64,000 nucleotides of DNA from Neurospora tetrasperma FGSC 2508 (lineage: Eukaryota; Ascomycota; Sordariomycetes; Sordariales; Sordariaceae): NCBI RefSeq assembly GCF_000213175.1, contig NW_009799100.1:2921952-2985951 (forward strand), read 5' to 3'. Numbering within the stretch: position 1 is the first letter of the stretch; the number at the start of each line of letters is the position of its first letter. A program made the translations under genes and the position numbers. The notes beneath the pieces were generated by a model that was not told the origin of the DNA, made no database searches, and worked only from the letters and a program-made list of their open reading frames with translations. Positions 12,601 to 23,966 of the stretch are shown piece after piece.

Positions 12601-15600
12601 AAATTAAAGAAGTATTTAAACGAAAATTTAAAACGAAAATATATTTAGGAATTTACATTACTAATAAAGTACCCTATCCTCTTCGTACCAGAGAAGGACG
12701 GAAAGCTATACCTTTATATTAATTATAGGCAATTGAATTAAGAGACTATAAGAAATAGTTATCCCCTACCCCTAATTTTATACATTTGAAATTAATTAGA
12801 AAGAGTATAATATTTTACGCGCTTTAATTTACTTATTACTTATACCTATATACGAATTAAGGAAGGAAATAAATAGAAAATAGTATTTCGTATACTCTAC
12901 GGATATTATAAATATTTTATTATACCCTTCAGATTAATTAATATACTTATAATATTCTAATTTATTATTAATTACACAATCCGACCCTACCTTAATAAGT
13001 TCGCTATTTACTATTTAAATAATATCCTTATTTATTCCAAAACTCTCGCGGAATATAAAAAATATATAAGGAAAGTATTAAATATATTATATGAATATAA
13101 ACTCTCTATTAATATAGAGAAAAGTAAATTCTATATAAGAGAGACTATATTTCTTAAATATTTAATCTCAAAAAATAAAATTAAAATAGAATTAAATAAA
13201 ATAGAAGCCGTACGAAATTAATTAACGCCTAAGAATATAACTAAAGTCTATAAATTCCTAAAGTTTATTAATTTTTATTATATATTTATATAGGACTATA
13301 AAAAGATTATTAAATTGCTATACGAATTTATTAGGAAAGAGGCCGTTTTTATATAGGGAAAATCGGAAGAGGAAACTTTTAGGGCTATTTATAATATAAT
13401 TACTATAAACCCTATATTGAAATTTCCTAACTTAAATAAACTTTTTAAAATTAAAATTAATACGTTGGATTATATTATTAGAGGATAATTAGGACAATAC
13501 GACGAGTATAGGAAATTATATTTTATAATTTTCTTTTTAAAGAAATTAGAAGGACTTTATTATAATTATTCTATTTATAATAAGGAATTCTTAATTATTA
13601 TTAAAGTATTTTAAGAATGGAAGTTATATTTTAATAGAATTATATATAAAGTACAAATTTATATTAATTATAATAATTTTCGGTATTTTATAACTACGAA
13701 GGTATTTAACGGCCGTTAAATACGTTGGGCCGAATTCTTATTGGAATTTAATTTTAGGATTAATTATAAGAAGGGATTGGAGAATATTCGTACTAATATA
13801 TTAAATTAGCGGATAGACTATATAAAAAACGCTATAAAAGCTTCTATACCCTTATTTTAAAAATAATTGGATAAATTACTTATATACCCCCTATAGGAAT
13901 AAGTAGAATATTATACTATTTATAAAATTAAAATATAAGACCCTAAATTTTATATTATAGTCGTTACCCCTAAGGAGCGATAAAGATAGGAGGATAATTA
14001 AAAAGATGGAATCGTCCTCCAAAACGATAAATTATAGTACTATAATAAGGCCTACATTTAGCTTAAATAGTACGAAGCGCTTATTATAGGGATATATATA
14101 TTTAAGATAGGAGGATATATAAGTATTACTAAAATTATAGTACGGATATAGTAATACTACGACTTTCTAGGAATAAAAACCGAAATAATTTGAATATTAT
14201 AGGCCTATAAGTATTATAGTAAAATTAGGGTTGTAAGATATAAACTATATAGATTCTTCGAACCCTTAAAAATTGTAAAAAGGCTATAGAGTTCGGTAAT
14301 TATAGATTTTATTATTAAATTACTACTATTTATAAATATTATAATAGAAGTTATTTATAATAGTATTTTAATAGTAGTAAATAGGTTAATTAAATAGAGC
14401 TACTTCTTACCCTATAAAGAAATATAATTAATAGAGTAATTTGTAAATATAATTTATTGGAATATTATTTTAGTATACGGTTAATTGAAGGAATAGATTA
14501 TAGATAAGGATATTAAATTCGCGTTTAAGTTTTAATAAATATTAATAATTAAATTCGGTACTAAGAGCAAGATATTAATAGTATATTACCTATAGATAGA
14601 TAAATAAACGGAAAGGATTAATTAGATTATAGAATAATATTTAAGGAATTATATTAATTTTAAATAAAACGATTGGGTAAAATTACTATTTATAGTATAA
14701 TTAGTATATAATACCTCCCCTATAGAAATTACTAAGGTTTTACTTTTCTTTGTAAATTATAAGTATAAATTAGAACTCTTAGAAGGACTAAATACGAACG
14801 TCCCTAAAGCCTTAATTAAAATTGAGAAATTATATATATTATATAAAAAGCTCAAAGGAGAATTAGAATTCGTTAGATAAAAAATAAGCCGATATTTTAA
14901 TTTAAAAAGGTTTAAGGGACTTTACTTTAAAGAAGGGGATAAAGTCCTTTTATTTATTAGGAATCTTAAAATAAAGAGACTTAGTAAAAAATTCGACGAC
15001 CGATAGGTAGGGCTATTTAAAATTAAGAAGAAAATTTCTAATATAGTATATTAATTAGATATTCCTAAGACTATAAAATTAAAATTATACTTATTCTACG
15101 TTATATTATTGGAATTAATATCTAAAAATATATAAATTAATATACGAGCTAGTATTAAGGACGAGGAAGAAGAATAGAATATAAAATAAATTTTAGATTT
15201 AAGGATAGAGGAAGGAGAATTAGAATACTTTATTAAATAGGATGGATTTAGCCCTGAAAATAATACATAGGAATCCGTTAGGAATTTAAATTATTTTAAG
15301 AAATTAGAAGAATTCTATTAGAGGAACCCAGATTAGCCGGAATAAAAGGATTATCCAATTAAAAAGAAGGGAAGGTAAATACGTTTAGTAAAATCCAATT
15401 AATAAGCGGAAAGGAGGTAAATTTCCCTATTAACTACTCTACGGGCAATAGCTCTAGCTCTAAATTAATTGCCCGCTCCTCTACTTTTAAAACTTCCAAT
15501 TTAATTATATTACAAAGAAATAATTCGCAACCCTAAAAAGCCAAGTCTTATTATTACCGCTCCAAATCCGATAATTGGGCAACCTATATCTTTAAATCCT

Positions 15601-16092
15601 TCTATTAGGCATTAATCTATTTTAAACGCTCCTCAATAAAATAAAGAAGCTTATTCTTCGTTCGCTAAATTTAATTGAGGGTTATAATAATATTAATTAC
15701 TAAAAATTATTAATAATATTTATAATTATAATAAAAAGGAACCTTATATTCTACGTCGGCATTAATAAATTTATAAAGATATACCTACTATATATATTTA
15801 ATATATTTTCTATTATCGGAAATTTTTTTATAAGGAAGATAATAATCGGCGTAGTAAGTATAAAGTATAATAATAATTCTAAAACGCTTAATATTAGTAA
15901 TTAAATTTTAGCGTTTAAACGCCGACCGGGAAGGACGTTTCTAAATACGAGAGGATAATATATTTGAATAATAAGGGAAAAAGAATAATTTACTATAGTT
16001 AGAACAATAAAGGACGTAGTATATAAAAATATAAATTATAATAGTAAAGAATTAATAAGCCGTTGAGGACGTTAGTTAAGGAGGGGAAGTAT

Positions 16093-16568
16093 TATATTAT
16101 AAATTTAAAGTAAATATACGGGCTAATTAGACTATCGGTAGTATAAATAATTTAAAAAAGCTAATTTATATAATTATAGGTTAGGGTAGGGTTAAGAAAG
16201 GCGTTGGAAATAGGGCTTACGCTAGTAAGCTAGTTCCGGGCTTACGCTAGTAAATTAATTCCGGGTTTATACTAGTAAGCTAGTTCCGGGCTTACGTTAG
16301 TAAATTAACGCCGGGCTTATGGAGTAAATTAGTATTATAATAATATAAGTGAGCTAATTATAGAATAAACGATATAGGAAGTATAAAGGGACGATTAGAG
16401 AATTTAGATTATTAAATAGTTCGATAGTAGTTAATATATTTTGATTATTATTATTGAGACTAGTATTACGAATATACTTGTTATAAACCCTTTAGCTTTA
16501 CCGAACGATTTTAATAGTTCTTACCTTTAGTTATTTTATTTAGGTAGATTAGACTGCCGTTCGTTACA
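16093..16568 (+). repeat. right LTR of the Gypsy-class fossil
   Basis: Equal in length and colinear with the left LTR, ending GTTCGTTACA, with the same internal tandem units at about 16216-16325. A matching short target duplication outside the LTR pair is not clear (AT-rich flanks). Confidence 0.85.
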
Positions 16569-18614
16569 AATTGGTAGTTATAATACTATAATTACAGTAC
16601 CGTTTTATATAAGACTATACCTATTATTGGCGGATAGGCTAGAGTATATTATTAAGGTAGTTCTAAATCTCCATTATATAGGGATTAACTAGTAATTAAA
16701 ATAGAGGTAAAAAGTTAGACCTTAGTATATATTTATTAGATTAGTAAGTACAGAAGGTATTATCTAAATAATCCTACAAGTACTAATAATAATCAATCCG
16801 GTCGATATAGTAAATCGCTTTAAAAAGATAGAATAACCCACCCAGGCTATAATTTTAATCTATTAGATTAGTAATATATATTACCCCTTCTAAGTAGTGA
16901 GCTTTAGAATATCTTACTACCTTATTAAAAATTGGTCTCCCTAATAGTACTTAGAGTCTAGTATTAGCACTAGTACTAGTAATAGCAGGGTCGGCGCTAG
17001 TAATAGTAATTGTAATAGTCAATTGTAATAGCGGCAGTTCAATTAGTTCAATAATATTAGGGGTATTAAACTTAATAGTCTTAGGGTCGAGAGAGTTATA
17101 GTTACTCAAAGGACTGTCTTAATTATCATTAATATATTTAATAACGTTCTTAAATATATACTAGAGATAGAATTAGAATTAATTATTGGAGAAGTAACGC
17201 GTAAGAACTTACTTCTCCGCTATAGAGTTATTAATAATATAAATAGTAGGGTAAAGTATAATAATACAACAGGCAAAATCACTAAAATACTTAAATAACT
17301 AGTTTATAAATTCATTATTCTCTTTATAATTAAAATTAAATGTAACGGGGAAGGTAATATTAATAGAGTTTATCCCCGTAATTATAAGTATCTTTAACTT
17401 AAAAAATAAAATTTAAAGATAGAGAACCGAATTAGTTAAATAAATTAGAAGATAAGGAGGTTAGTAGAGAGAGAGAGAGGGATTTATATTGTAAATACAA
17501 TTGATATTTAAGACTATTAGGTTTTTCTACTATATCTACAAATACTAGAGAAATATAAAAATTAAGAATTTAAATCTCCTAATACGGTTGAGGGTATAAG
17601 TATACTAGAGATTGAGAAATTCTAATTCCCTTAGTAGCTTTTGAGTATTAATTAAACTAGTAGCGTACGTTTAATTTAAGCGTTGGATATTATTTTTAAT
17701 ATTAATATTCTTTATTGAATTATAATTATTAGGTTAAATATTTTAGAATGCGTATCGGATTTATAGATTTATGAAACTTTGCTAATAAAATTACTATACG
17801 AATTCCTCTCCTTCTAAAGTGAATTTACATATAGAGGGATAAATAAATACCTTAATCTACAGCGGGTAATTATAATAAAAGTTAGTAAACTCTAGCGAAA
17901 TAAGTAAATTTTTTTTAATTTTAATAACTATTCTAAAGGGATAATTATATTTAGTAGTATTAGTCTTCTTAAACCCAGTCCCTTTTAGCTTAAAGGTACT
18001 AGACTTTACATATATATAGTAAATACAATGAAATAAAGAAGAGATAATTATAGCAATAAAGCTATTATCCTCGCTAAAGATTGTTAGAAAGCGCTTAGTA
18101 TTCTCAACTTTATAGAAAGACTATTCTAATAGTATATTAACTTAAGGATTATATTAGTCTAATCAATTCTCAAAGACGCGCTTAATGAAATTCTTATTTA
18201 TAATCTAATTAGTAGCGATAAGGGTATTGAATATATAATTATCATCTTCGTTAGGGGGTATGGCTAGAGGAGGTAGAGGGGAGAATATAATTATAGTTAT
18301 AAGTAGGGTGCCTTATAAAGTAATTTGTAAGGCTAGCTCAAATGTACACTGGTATAGGTAATCGAGTGCAATCGAGTGTAATCGAGTATAGTATAGGATT
18401 GATTTTACTAATATATACGCTAGCGACCGTAGATTTATAGGGCACTTTATAGGACGAGTTATACTGTAACTATAGTATGTTATAGTGCTGTTTGAAATAC
18501 CAGGCTAGTCCTAACAGTCGATTATAAGGGTGTGGGGAGGGTTCTAGTAGCTTAGCAGGTGGAAAGTTATAAAATATAGGATTTATCGATTTTATGTAAA
18601 ATGTGTGCTCAATA

Positions 18615-18668
18615 CGGTTAAGTAGTCTAGATATAGGGAAGGGGGGTAGTCTGTCTATAGCCCGGCTC
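18615..18668 (-). repeat. right terminal inverted repeat, 54 bp
   Basis: Mirror of 7871-7924. Its outer tip reads GCCCGGCTC and is followed at once by the 9-bp duplication. Just inside, at about 18358-18393, lies a short tandem of the form AATCGAGTG in about three copies, a possible subterminal repeat. Confidence 0.8.
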
Positions 18669-18677
18669 CACTGCAGT
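18669..18677. repeat. 9-bp target-site duplication, right copy
   Basis: CACTGCAGT, the same orientation and sequence as 7862-7870. Confidence 0.6.
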
Positions 18678-20321
18678 GGTGTTGACCCGTCGATCTCCAC
18701 AGAGGCCGGGCCTGGGGTCTCTCTGGCTGTTGTAACACGGATACATTTCTGCTACCTCGTGAGTCTATGAAAAGGGCTGGCAGAGGTCCTGCATACCACA
18801 CTAAAGGTAAGGCGAGCAATGAAATGAGAGGGGATCATTTGATGACGACCAGAGCACGAGCTCTCAGGGTGTTTATCGAAGAGCAGGGGCACGGAAAAGC
18901 CGATTTTTGTCGGTGTCGATTCGCCTATCGTCATCTTATTTGCCCAAGTTTTTTTCTCGAAAGAATCGAGAGAAAAGCTGGGTTATTGCTTGGATAGAAC
19001 GATACTTGGCAACATGGCTCTCAACCCGCAGCGTTGGAAGGCTGGAACTTGGAAGCAGCCTTCTCAAGGCCCCTGCCCCTTGCTGGGACGAACCTGACAT
19101 CTCCTTTTGCTCTTGTGCGTGTATCAGAAAGTTGGTCTTCCTTGTCGACCCAAAACAAGAAAGCCGCCAACGCCAGAGGCATCTTTGACCACCAACAACC
19201 CAGAAGTGGAAAGGGACGGGAGACGGTTGGTGAATAAGCAGCGAGTTATCAATCGCACAAGGTAGGATCACTCACTCACATATCCACCCGGTCAATTCAG
19301 GTACCGCGCAGGCTTACACTGCAGGAGGCAGGTACGGGGCCCAGGATCCCACGTCCGAAATTTCAAGGTCTCGGTGTCTCAGCTTTCAGGCACAGTGGGC
19401 AATTTCCGTGGGGGGGAGGAGGGGGATTTGAGAGCACTCAGCTGCAGTCTTCTCATTCAACCTCCAAATGCTATCACAAAGCTCACATTCCTTTTTTCCG
19501 CGAATGCATGCTCTCGGACTCCACAGCGGGCGACTTGAAGCGAAGACTGTGGGACCAGACAGAATACGCAAGTCGAAAGCGTTGTGAAGAGGTAAGAAAG
19601 AGTTCAATGGGAATCCACCACCAGGGACAGGATGGTGGCTGTTAGCAGCAGTAGAACGGCCCGGCTCCCTGGTCTCTGGTCAGGACTCCTGTTGCCAGTC
19701 AGTCCCTCTCCTCCAGGCTCCCGTCAGTATGGCCCTCATTTTGGGTGGGTAATTAGCGACGCGAAAATATTAACAAAAAAAATAATTGTGACTTGGGAGG
19801 AGGAGCCGAGTGGGTTTCTGCTCTCGGCCTGGCCTTCTCTTTCCTAACTAACTCCTTTCACCTTTCTTCCACTTCTTCCGAGAAGCTAGCAACTCGGGCA
19901 ATCTCCAAGTCCAGCTTGCTTGTCTGGTAACAACAGCCCTTTCCAGACCACTTTTATCCAGATTCGGCTTTCATCCCATCCGGACTCGGGCTTCCATTGG
20001 ACACCACCAGTCCTCGATTCCAAAGTCACTGTTCGAGTCCGCGGTCCGGTTCAAATCACTGCCCTAGGTACCCTACCTAACCTGATGCTTGGCTGCTGTT
20101 GATACGCAGCTGCCGAAACGGACGGATCTGGGTTGGCATCTGGGTTGGTGCCGTGTCTCGCTGTATCTAATTCTGGATCCCCGACTGTGATGATGCTGCT
20201 GCTGCCGCTGCTGCAGGCTTCGCATGACTGATCCCGAGAGACGAGACGAGACATAGCCACGCATCGATTCTTGTGTTTTTTCCCAGAAACTAAACCATCC
20301 AGCACAGCATTGGGCACCGGC
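18678..20321. other. intergenic and long 5' leader of the TBC gene
   Basis: Normal composition resumes just right of the TIR element. No gene is recognisable in 18.7-19.9 kb. From about 19.85 kb the sequence looks like a promoter and leader, including a possible leader intron at about 20069-20110 (GTACCC, CTAAC, GCAG) and upstream ATGs. Confidence 0.45.
20085..20256 (+). promoter_or_regulatory. upstream ORF cluster before the TBC Rab-GAP gene
   Basis: Three short ATG frames precede the main start: 20085-20102 (5 aa), 20190-20231 (13 aa, leucine-rich) and 20224-20256 (10 aa). The last two overlap. If the mRNA includes them unspliced they should lower translation of the GAP. Transcript ends are unknown. 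Confidence 0.4.
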
Positions 20322-23300
20322 ATGATGCATCCTCCAAACGAACGGGAACGGAGTCACCATTTCCACTTTGGTCGTCGTCTGACTCCGAATAGTACAGAGC
20401 TGAACAGTGCCAATGGTGGTGCCAATAGCGCCGTCCCTTTTCCGGCTCATGCTGGACCCGGACCCTGGCCGAAACACGACGCTGCCGCTTCAGGTCCGTT
20501 GCACCATCAGCAGCAGCACCCTCAGGCCCTCAACAACAACCACCATCATCCCGTCCACTGCAATCCGCTCCAGCAACATCCACCACTCCTGAACAACGAT
20601 AATAACCACCACCACCACCCGATCCGCATGGAACCGCGCCGAGGGAGTCATGGACATGGTCGCACATCGCCCGCAATAGCCTCAGCACCAGAAGCGCATT
20701 CCCAACACCCGCAGCGCACCCAGTATGCCAGTGCAATGAACCACCACAGGCCGACTGTGCCCCTGGCGCTCCCAAACCGCACCCCGGCCTCCCCTCGCTG
20801 GGATTCCATCGATGCACGCTCGAGAAATGTTTCGCCCGTCCCTCCGAGTCCATTCCAAGTGAATCACAACCACCACATCACGTCACACAGATCGTCACAG
20901 AGGTCACGGGCCGAGTCGACCACACCCACTGGCACCCCGAGACTGACACCGCGCTCCGTATTTCCCGGCCTCTCCTCCCACCCCTTTATACCCGAGGCGC
21001 TCGAGCCCGAAGATTCGGACCAGGACCGTGACCACGACCGTGACCAATTGCAACCACAAGAAGAACGAGAAGACCCGGAACCGTCGCCTACACGGCTGTC
21101 CACCCGCAAATTCCCCTTGATCGGCCGAGGAAGTCAGCAGATCGACGATGAGGTTATGCGCCACTCGCCAATACCGCTAACGCCCACTTCGCCCGCCCAC
21201 AGTTACACTTCCTCAATTGCCCATTCTCGCCGGGCCAACACGGACTCAGTCATGGTTGTCGAGAACTTCTCCCGTCCGCGCAAGACGAGTGTGTCCATAC
21301 GATCCAAGAACTCGGACATCTCCGTCATGCGAGCGGCGCCTCCGGTCCGCCATCACGATGAACCTTCGTTCGACAGCCTGCACCCTGCAAACAACCACCC
21401 GACACCATACAACGAAAACATTGCGCCTAATCAATGGCCCCAGGACCGCCGCTTCTCCACTGCGTCTTCGCACTCGTCAAGCACGTTCTCGTCTTCGATT
21501 GCCAAACGTCCGTCAAATGACCAGCTTCAAGCCGCAGCCAGGGACCAGCCGCCAGTAACAAGGCGCCCCTTTGCTGGACGACCTCCGCCGCCTGTCAGTT
21601 ACAACAACCACAACAACTTTTACTCGCCTACTACCCGCGAACCTCCGGCGTGGATACAGGAGGAATTTAGGCCACCAAGCTTTCGCTCTCCATTTGCTAC
21701 GAATTCTGGAGAGCGTTGCAGTATTCTAACCACCCACAGCATCACTGAGCAATCCATCATTAATGGCTATGCTCGCGCAAGTTGGCGAACGAATTCGGTG
21801 GCCGACGACGGCCCGAGTATCGAGGACGTAATGGTCATGTATGAGCGGGGTTTTAATGATTCGGAAATTGATAACATCGGTTTTCGCAAAAGCCGGAGGT
21901 TTTTGGACGATACCGACCATTTTGACCCGGACATCGGAGTATTTCCGATGGGGGATAACTCCCGGCCCGCCACCAGTCATTCGGACCCCGACACCGACCG
22001 GACGACTAAAATCTTCGAGGCGATGCACGACGACCCACTGCCTTTACCTGGAGCGAGGCCAATATCCCGAAAATCTGCCAGGCTATCCAATTTCATTCTC
22101 CGGAAATCGGGACTTATGAACTCGTTGCCAAAGGACATTGGCTTGGCGATCACCGAAGACATGGAGAGGAAAAGGCAACAGAGTATTACAGAGTATATGG
22201 AGAAGCAGAGGCAGGAATCAATAAGCGGGGAGGCTATGGAAAGGAGGAGGCAGGAATCTGACGCGAAGGACCCGGCGAAGCACGACTCAGCCAAGTTAAT
22301 GGATGGCGATAATGTAATTGATTTGCAGGCCCAGGAACCCGCCATGGCAGGTACTCCCGCGGCACCGACGGACTCGATGGAGTCGATGGAACCGATGGAT
22401 ACCCCTGACCTTGACGAAGTGGAGGAAGAAGAAGAGGAGGAGGAGGAGGAGGAAGCGGCAGTGGAGGAGGAGAAATTTCGCGCCATCCTGACACCGATTC
22501 CAACAGCGAATATGCCAGTCGAACCACCGGAGGAACCGGGTAGCCGTGACCGATATGGTTTCCGAAAAGCCAATTCCAACGTTACCCGTCAGCAGTATGA
22601 CGCCTGGGATGCCCAATACAGCGAATACCTGGCACGCCGCAGGAGGAAATGGATTGCTTTTCTCAAGGATAATTCTCTCATGACGGACAGGCCGAACAGG
22701 TTTCCCCCAAGAAGTAACAAGACCAAGAGGTTTATTCGGAAAGGCATTCCGCCCGACTGGCGCGGTGCAGCTTGGTTTTATTACGCCGGAGGGCCAGCAC
22801 TTCTCAGCAAGCACAGGGGTGTATACGATGACTTGGTCAGGCGTGCAGGCCTAGATCCGAAAGGTCCAGGCAGGCTGCCGGATGCAAAGGGTGAAGTAAA
22901 GCCGTTGATCTGCGAAGACATCGAGAAGGATCTACACCGAACATTCCCGGATAACATACGATTCAAACCGCCACCATCAACAACACCTGGTGGTGACAGC
23001 CAGGCTGCTAGTGGATATATCCCGGGCGTCACCCAACCGGCCGACCCTGCCCAGGAGCCCGAAATTATCAGCTCTCTGCGCCGCGTTCTCCATGCATTTG
23101 CCTTGTACAATCCACGGATCGGCTACTGCCAATCGCTGAACTTCTTGGCTGGGTTGCTTCTTTTGTTTGTCGAAACCGAAGAGCAGGCATTCTGGCTGTT
23201 GAACGTCATAACGCGAGTCTACTTACCAGGGACGCATGAAATGAGCTTGGAAGGCTCCAAGGTCGATCTTGGTGTGCTGATGGGGACGTTGAAGGATTCG

Positions 23301-23966
23301 TTACCCAACGTCTGGAAGCAGATTGGTGGAGACGAGCTTGAAGGGAACCCCAGCAGAAGACACCGGTTAGGGAACCGCGTGAGGCACGGCGGCAAGAACC
23401 TCAGCATCAGCGATCCGAACCGACTCCCCGCCATCACACTGTGCATGACGGCCTGGTTCATGTCGTGTTTTATCGGAACGCTCCCAATCGAAACCGTGCT
23501 GCGCGTTTGGGATGTGTTCTTCTACGAAGGCTCTCGCACCCTGTTCCGCATCGCCCTCACCATCTTCAAGCTCGGCGAGAATGAGATCAGGGCGGTCCAG
23601 GATCCGATGGAGATGTTTGGTGTGGTACAGGCGTTCCCCCGGCGGCTGATCGACTGCAACATGCTGATGGAGGCATGCTACAAGCGGCGCAACGGCATCG
23701 GACACCTGACTCAGGAAGCGGTGGAGGAGAAGCGACAGGAACGACGCGAAAACATCCAAAAGTGGAGGGCCCTGCAGGAGGCCGCTAGTGAGGCTGGACC
23801 CCGGCTGAATAGGGCCGCTCATATTGGAAACCCAGCGTCCAGGTCGCAGGCTGCTGGGCTGGACCTCGCTGCCGAAGACGATGGCCACGGCAACCGGAAG
23901 GCTTCAACGCTGTTTAGTAGAAGAAGGGGGGATCGTGAACAGTCAAGGGCGGATGAGGTGATGTAG
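20322..23966 (+). CDS. TBC-domain Rab GTPase-activating protein
   Basis: Predicted 1214 aa, intronless. The frame is open from 20271 but the first ATG is 20322. The TBC domain spans about residues 800-1085, opening with RKGIPPDWRGAAWFYYAGG. The arginine-finger region is IEKDLHRTFPDN (about residue 866) and the glutamine-finger region is YCQSLNFLAG (about 934), so both catalytic residues are present and GAP activity on a Rab/Ypt GTPase is expected. The N-terminal 650 residues are disordered and rich in His, Pro, Asn, Ser and Arg, with a poly-Glu run near residue 705. The disordered part probably serves localisation or phosphorylation. Similarity to the Gyp2/Gyp3/Msb3 group is likely, but the exact Rab partner cannot be told. 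It is convergent with the E2 gene downstream. Confidence 0.9.
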   Translation: MMHPPNERERSHHFHFGRRLTPNSTELNSANGGANSAVPFPAHAGPGPWPKHDAAASGPLHHQQQHPQALNNNHHHPVHCNPLQQHPPLLNNDNNHHHHPIRMEPRRGSHGHGRTSPAIASAPEAHSQHPQRTQYASAMNHHRPTVPLALPNRTPASPRWDSIDARSRNVSPVPPSPFQVNHNHHITSHRSSQRSRAESTTPTGTPRLTPRSVFPGLSSHPFIPEALEPEDSDQDRDHDRDQLQPQEEREDPEPSPTRLSTRKFPLIGRGSQQIDDEVMRHSPIPLTPTSPAHSYTSSIAHSRRANTDSVMVVENFSRPRKTSVSIRSKNSDISVMRAAPPVRHHDEPSFDSLHPANNHPTPYNENIAPNQWPQDRRFSTASSHSSSTFSSSIAKRPSNDQLQAAARDQPPVTRRPFAGRPPPPVSYNNHNNFYSPTTREPPAWIQEEFRPPSFRSPFATNSGERCSILTTHSITEQSIINGYARASWRTNSVADDGPSIEDVMVMYERGFNDSEIDNIGFRKSRRFLDDTDHFDPDIGVFPMGDNSRPATSHSDPDTDRTTKIFEAMHDDPLPLPGARPISRKSARLSNFILRKSGLMNSLPKDIGLAITEDMERKRQQSITEYMEKQRQESISGEAMERRRQESDAKDPAKHDSAKLMDGDNVIDLQAQEPAMAGTPAAPTDSMESMEPMDTPDLDEVEEEEEEEEEEEAAVEEEKFRAILTPIPTANMPVEPPEEPGSRDRYGFRKANSNVTRQQYDAWDAQYSEYLARRRRKWIAFLKDNSLMTDRPNRFPPRSNKTKRFIRKGIPPDWRGAAWFYYAGGPALLSKHRGVYDDLVRRAGLDPKGPGRLPDAKGEVKPLICEDIEKDLHRTFPDNIRFKPPPSTTPGGDSQAASGYIPGVTQPADPAQEPEIISSLRRVLHAFALYNPRIGYCQSLNFLAGLLLLFVETEEQAFWLLNVITRVYLPGTHEMSLEGSKVDLGVLMGTLKDSLPNVWKQIGGDELEGNPSRRHRLGNRVRHGGKNLSISDPNRLPAITLCMTAWFMSCFIGTLPIETVLRVWDVFFYEGSRTLFRIALTIFKLGENEIRAVQDPMEMFGVVQAFPRRLIDCNMLMEACYKRRNGIGHLTQEAVEEKRQERRENIQKWRALQEAASEAGPRLNRAAHIGNPASRSQAAGLDLAAEDDGHGNRKASTLFSRRRGDREQSRADEVM

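Larger units (their letters stand above)
9198..16568 (+). mobile_element. fossil LTR retrotransposon, Gypsy class, heavily decayed
   Basis: About 7.37 kb with two LTRs of equal length (476 bp). Broken beyond use: there are very many breaks in all frames and no open frame of note. Residual similarity suggests gag in the first part, then reverse transcriptase near 12.6-13.2 kb, RNase H after it and integrase at about 14.0-14.9 kb. That order (integrase last) fits Ty3/Gypsy. A polypurine tract (AAGGAGGGGAAG) sits just before the right LTR. The LTRs differ mainly by C/T and G/A changes and the interior is extremely AT-rich, as expected if RIP rather than slow drift inactivated it, so divergence cannot be read as age. 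It lies inside the TIR element and so inserted later. Confidence 0.8.
7871..18668. mobile_element. TIR DNA transposon, probably Mutator-like, carrying a nested LTR element
   Basis: The two ends are inverted copies of each other: 7871-7924 matches the complement of 18615-18668 over 54 bp with only small differences around a C run (tips GAGCCGGGCTATAGACAG). Immediately outside both ends is the same 9-mer, CACTGCAGT (7862-7870 and 18669-18677), a target-site duplication. A 9-bp duplication, long TIRs and G...C tips are typical of Mutator-like elements. Removing the inner LTR element leaves about 3.4 kb, close to fungal MULEs such as Hop. The interior is AT-rich with stops in every frame, so no transposase is legible and the superfamily call is inference. 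One caution: the 9-mer lies in a palindrome, so it would also appear as inverted repeat. Confidence 0.65.

Noticed and set aside
18470-18700. Minus-strand 76-aa frame at the right end of the repeat block
   Set aside because: It runs through the TIR and ends in repeat sequence. No transposase similarity is visible.
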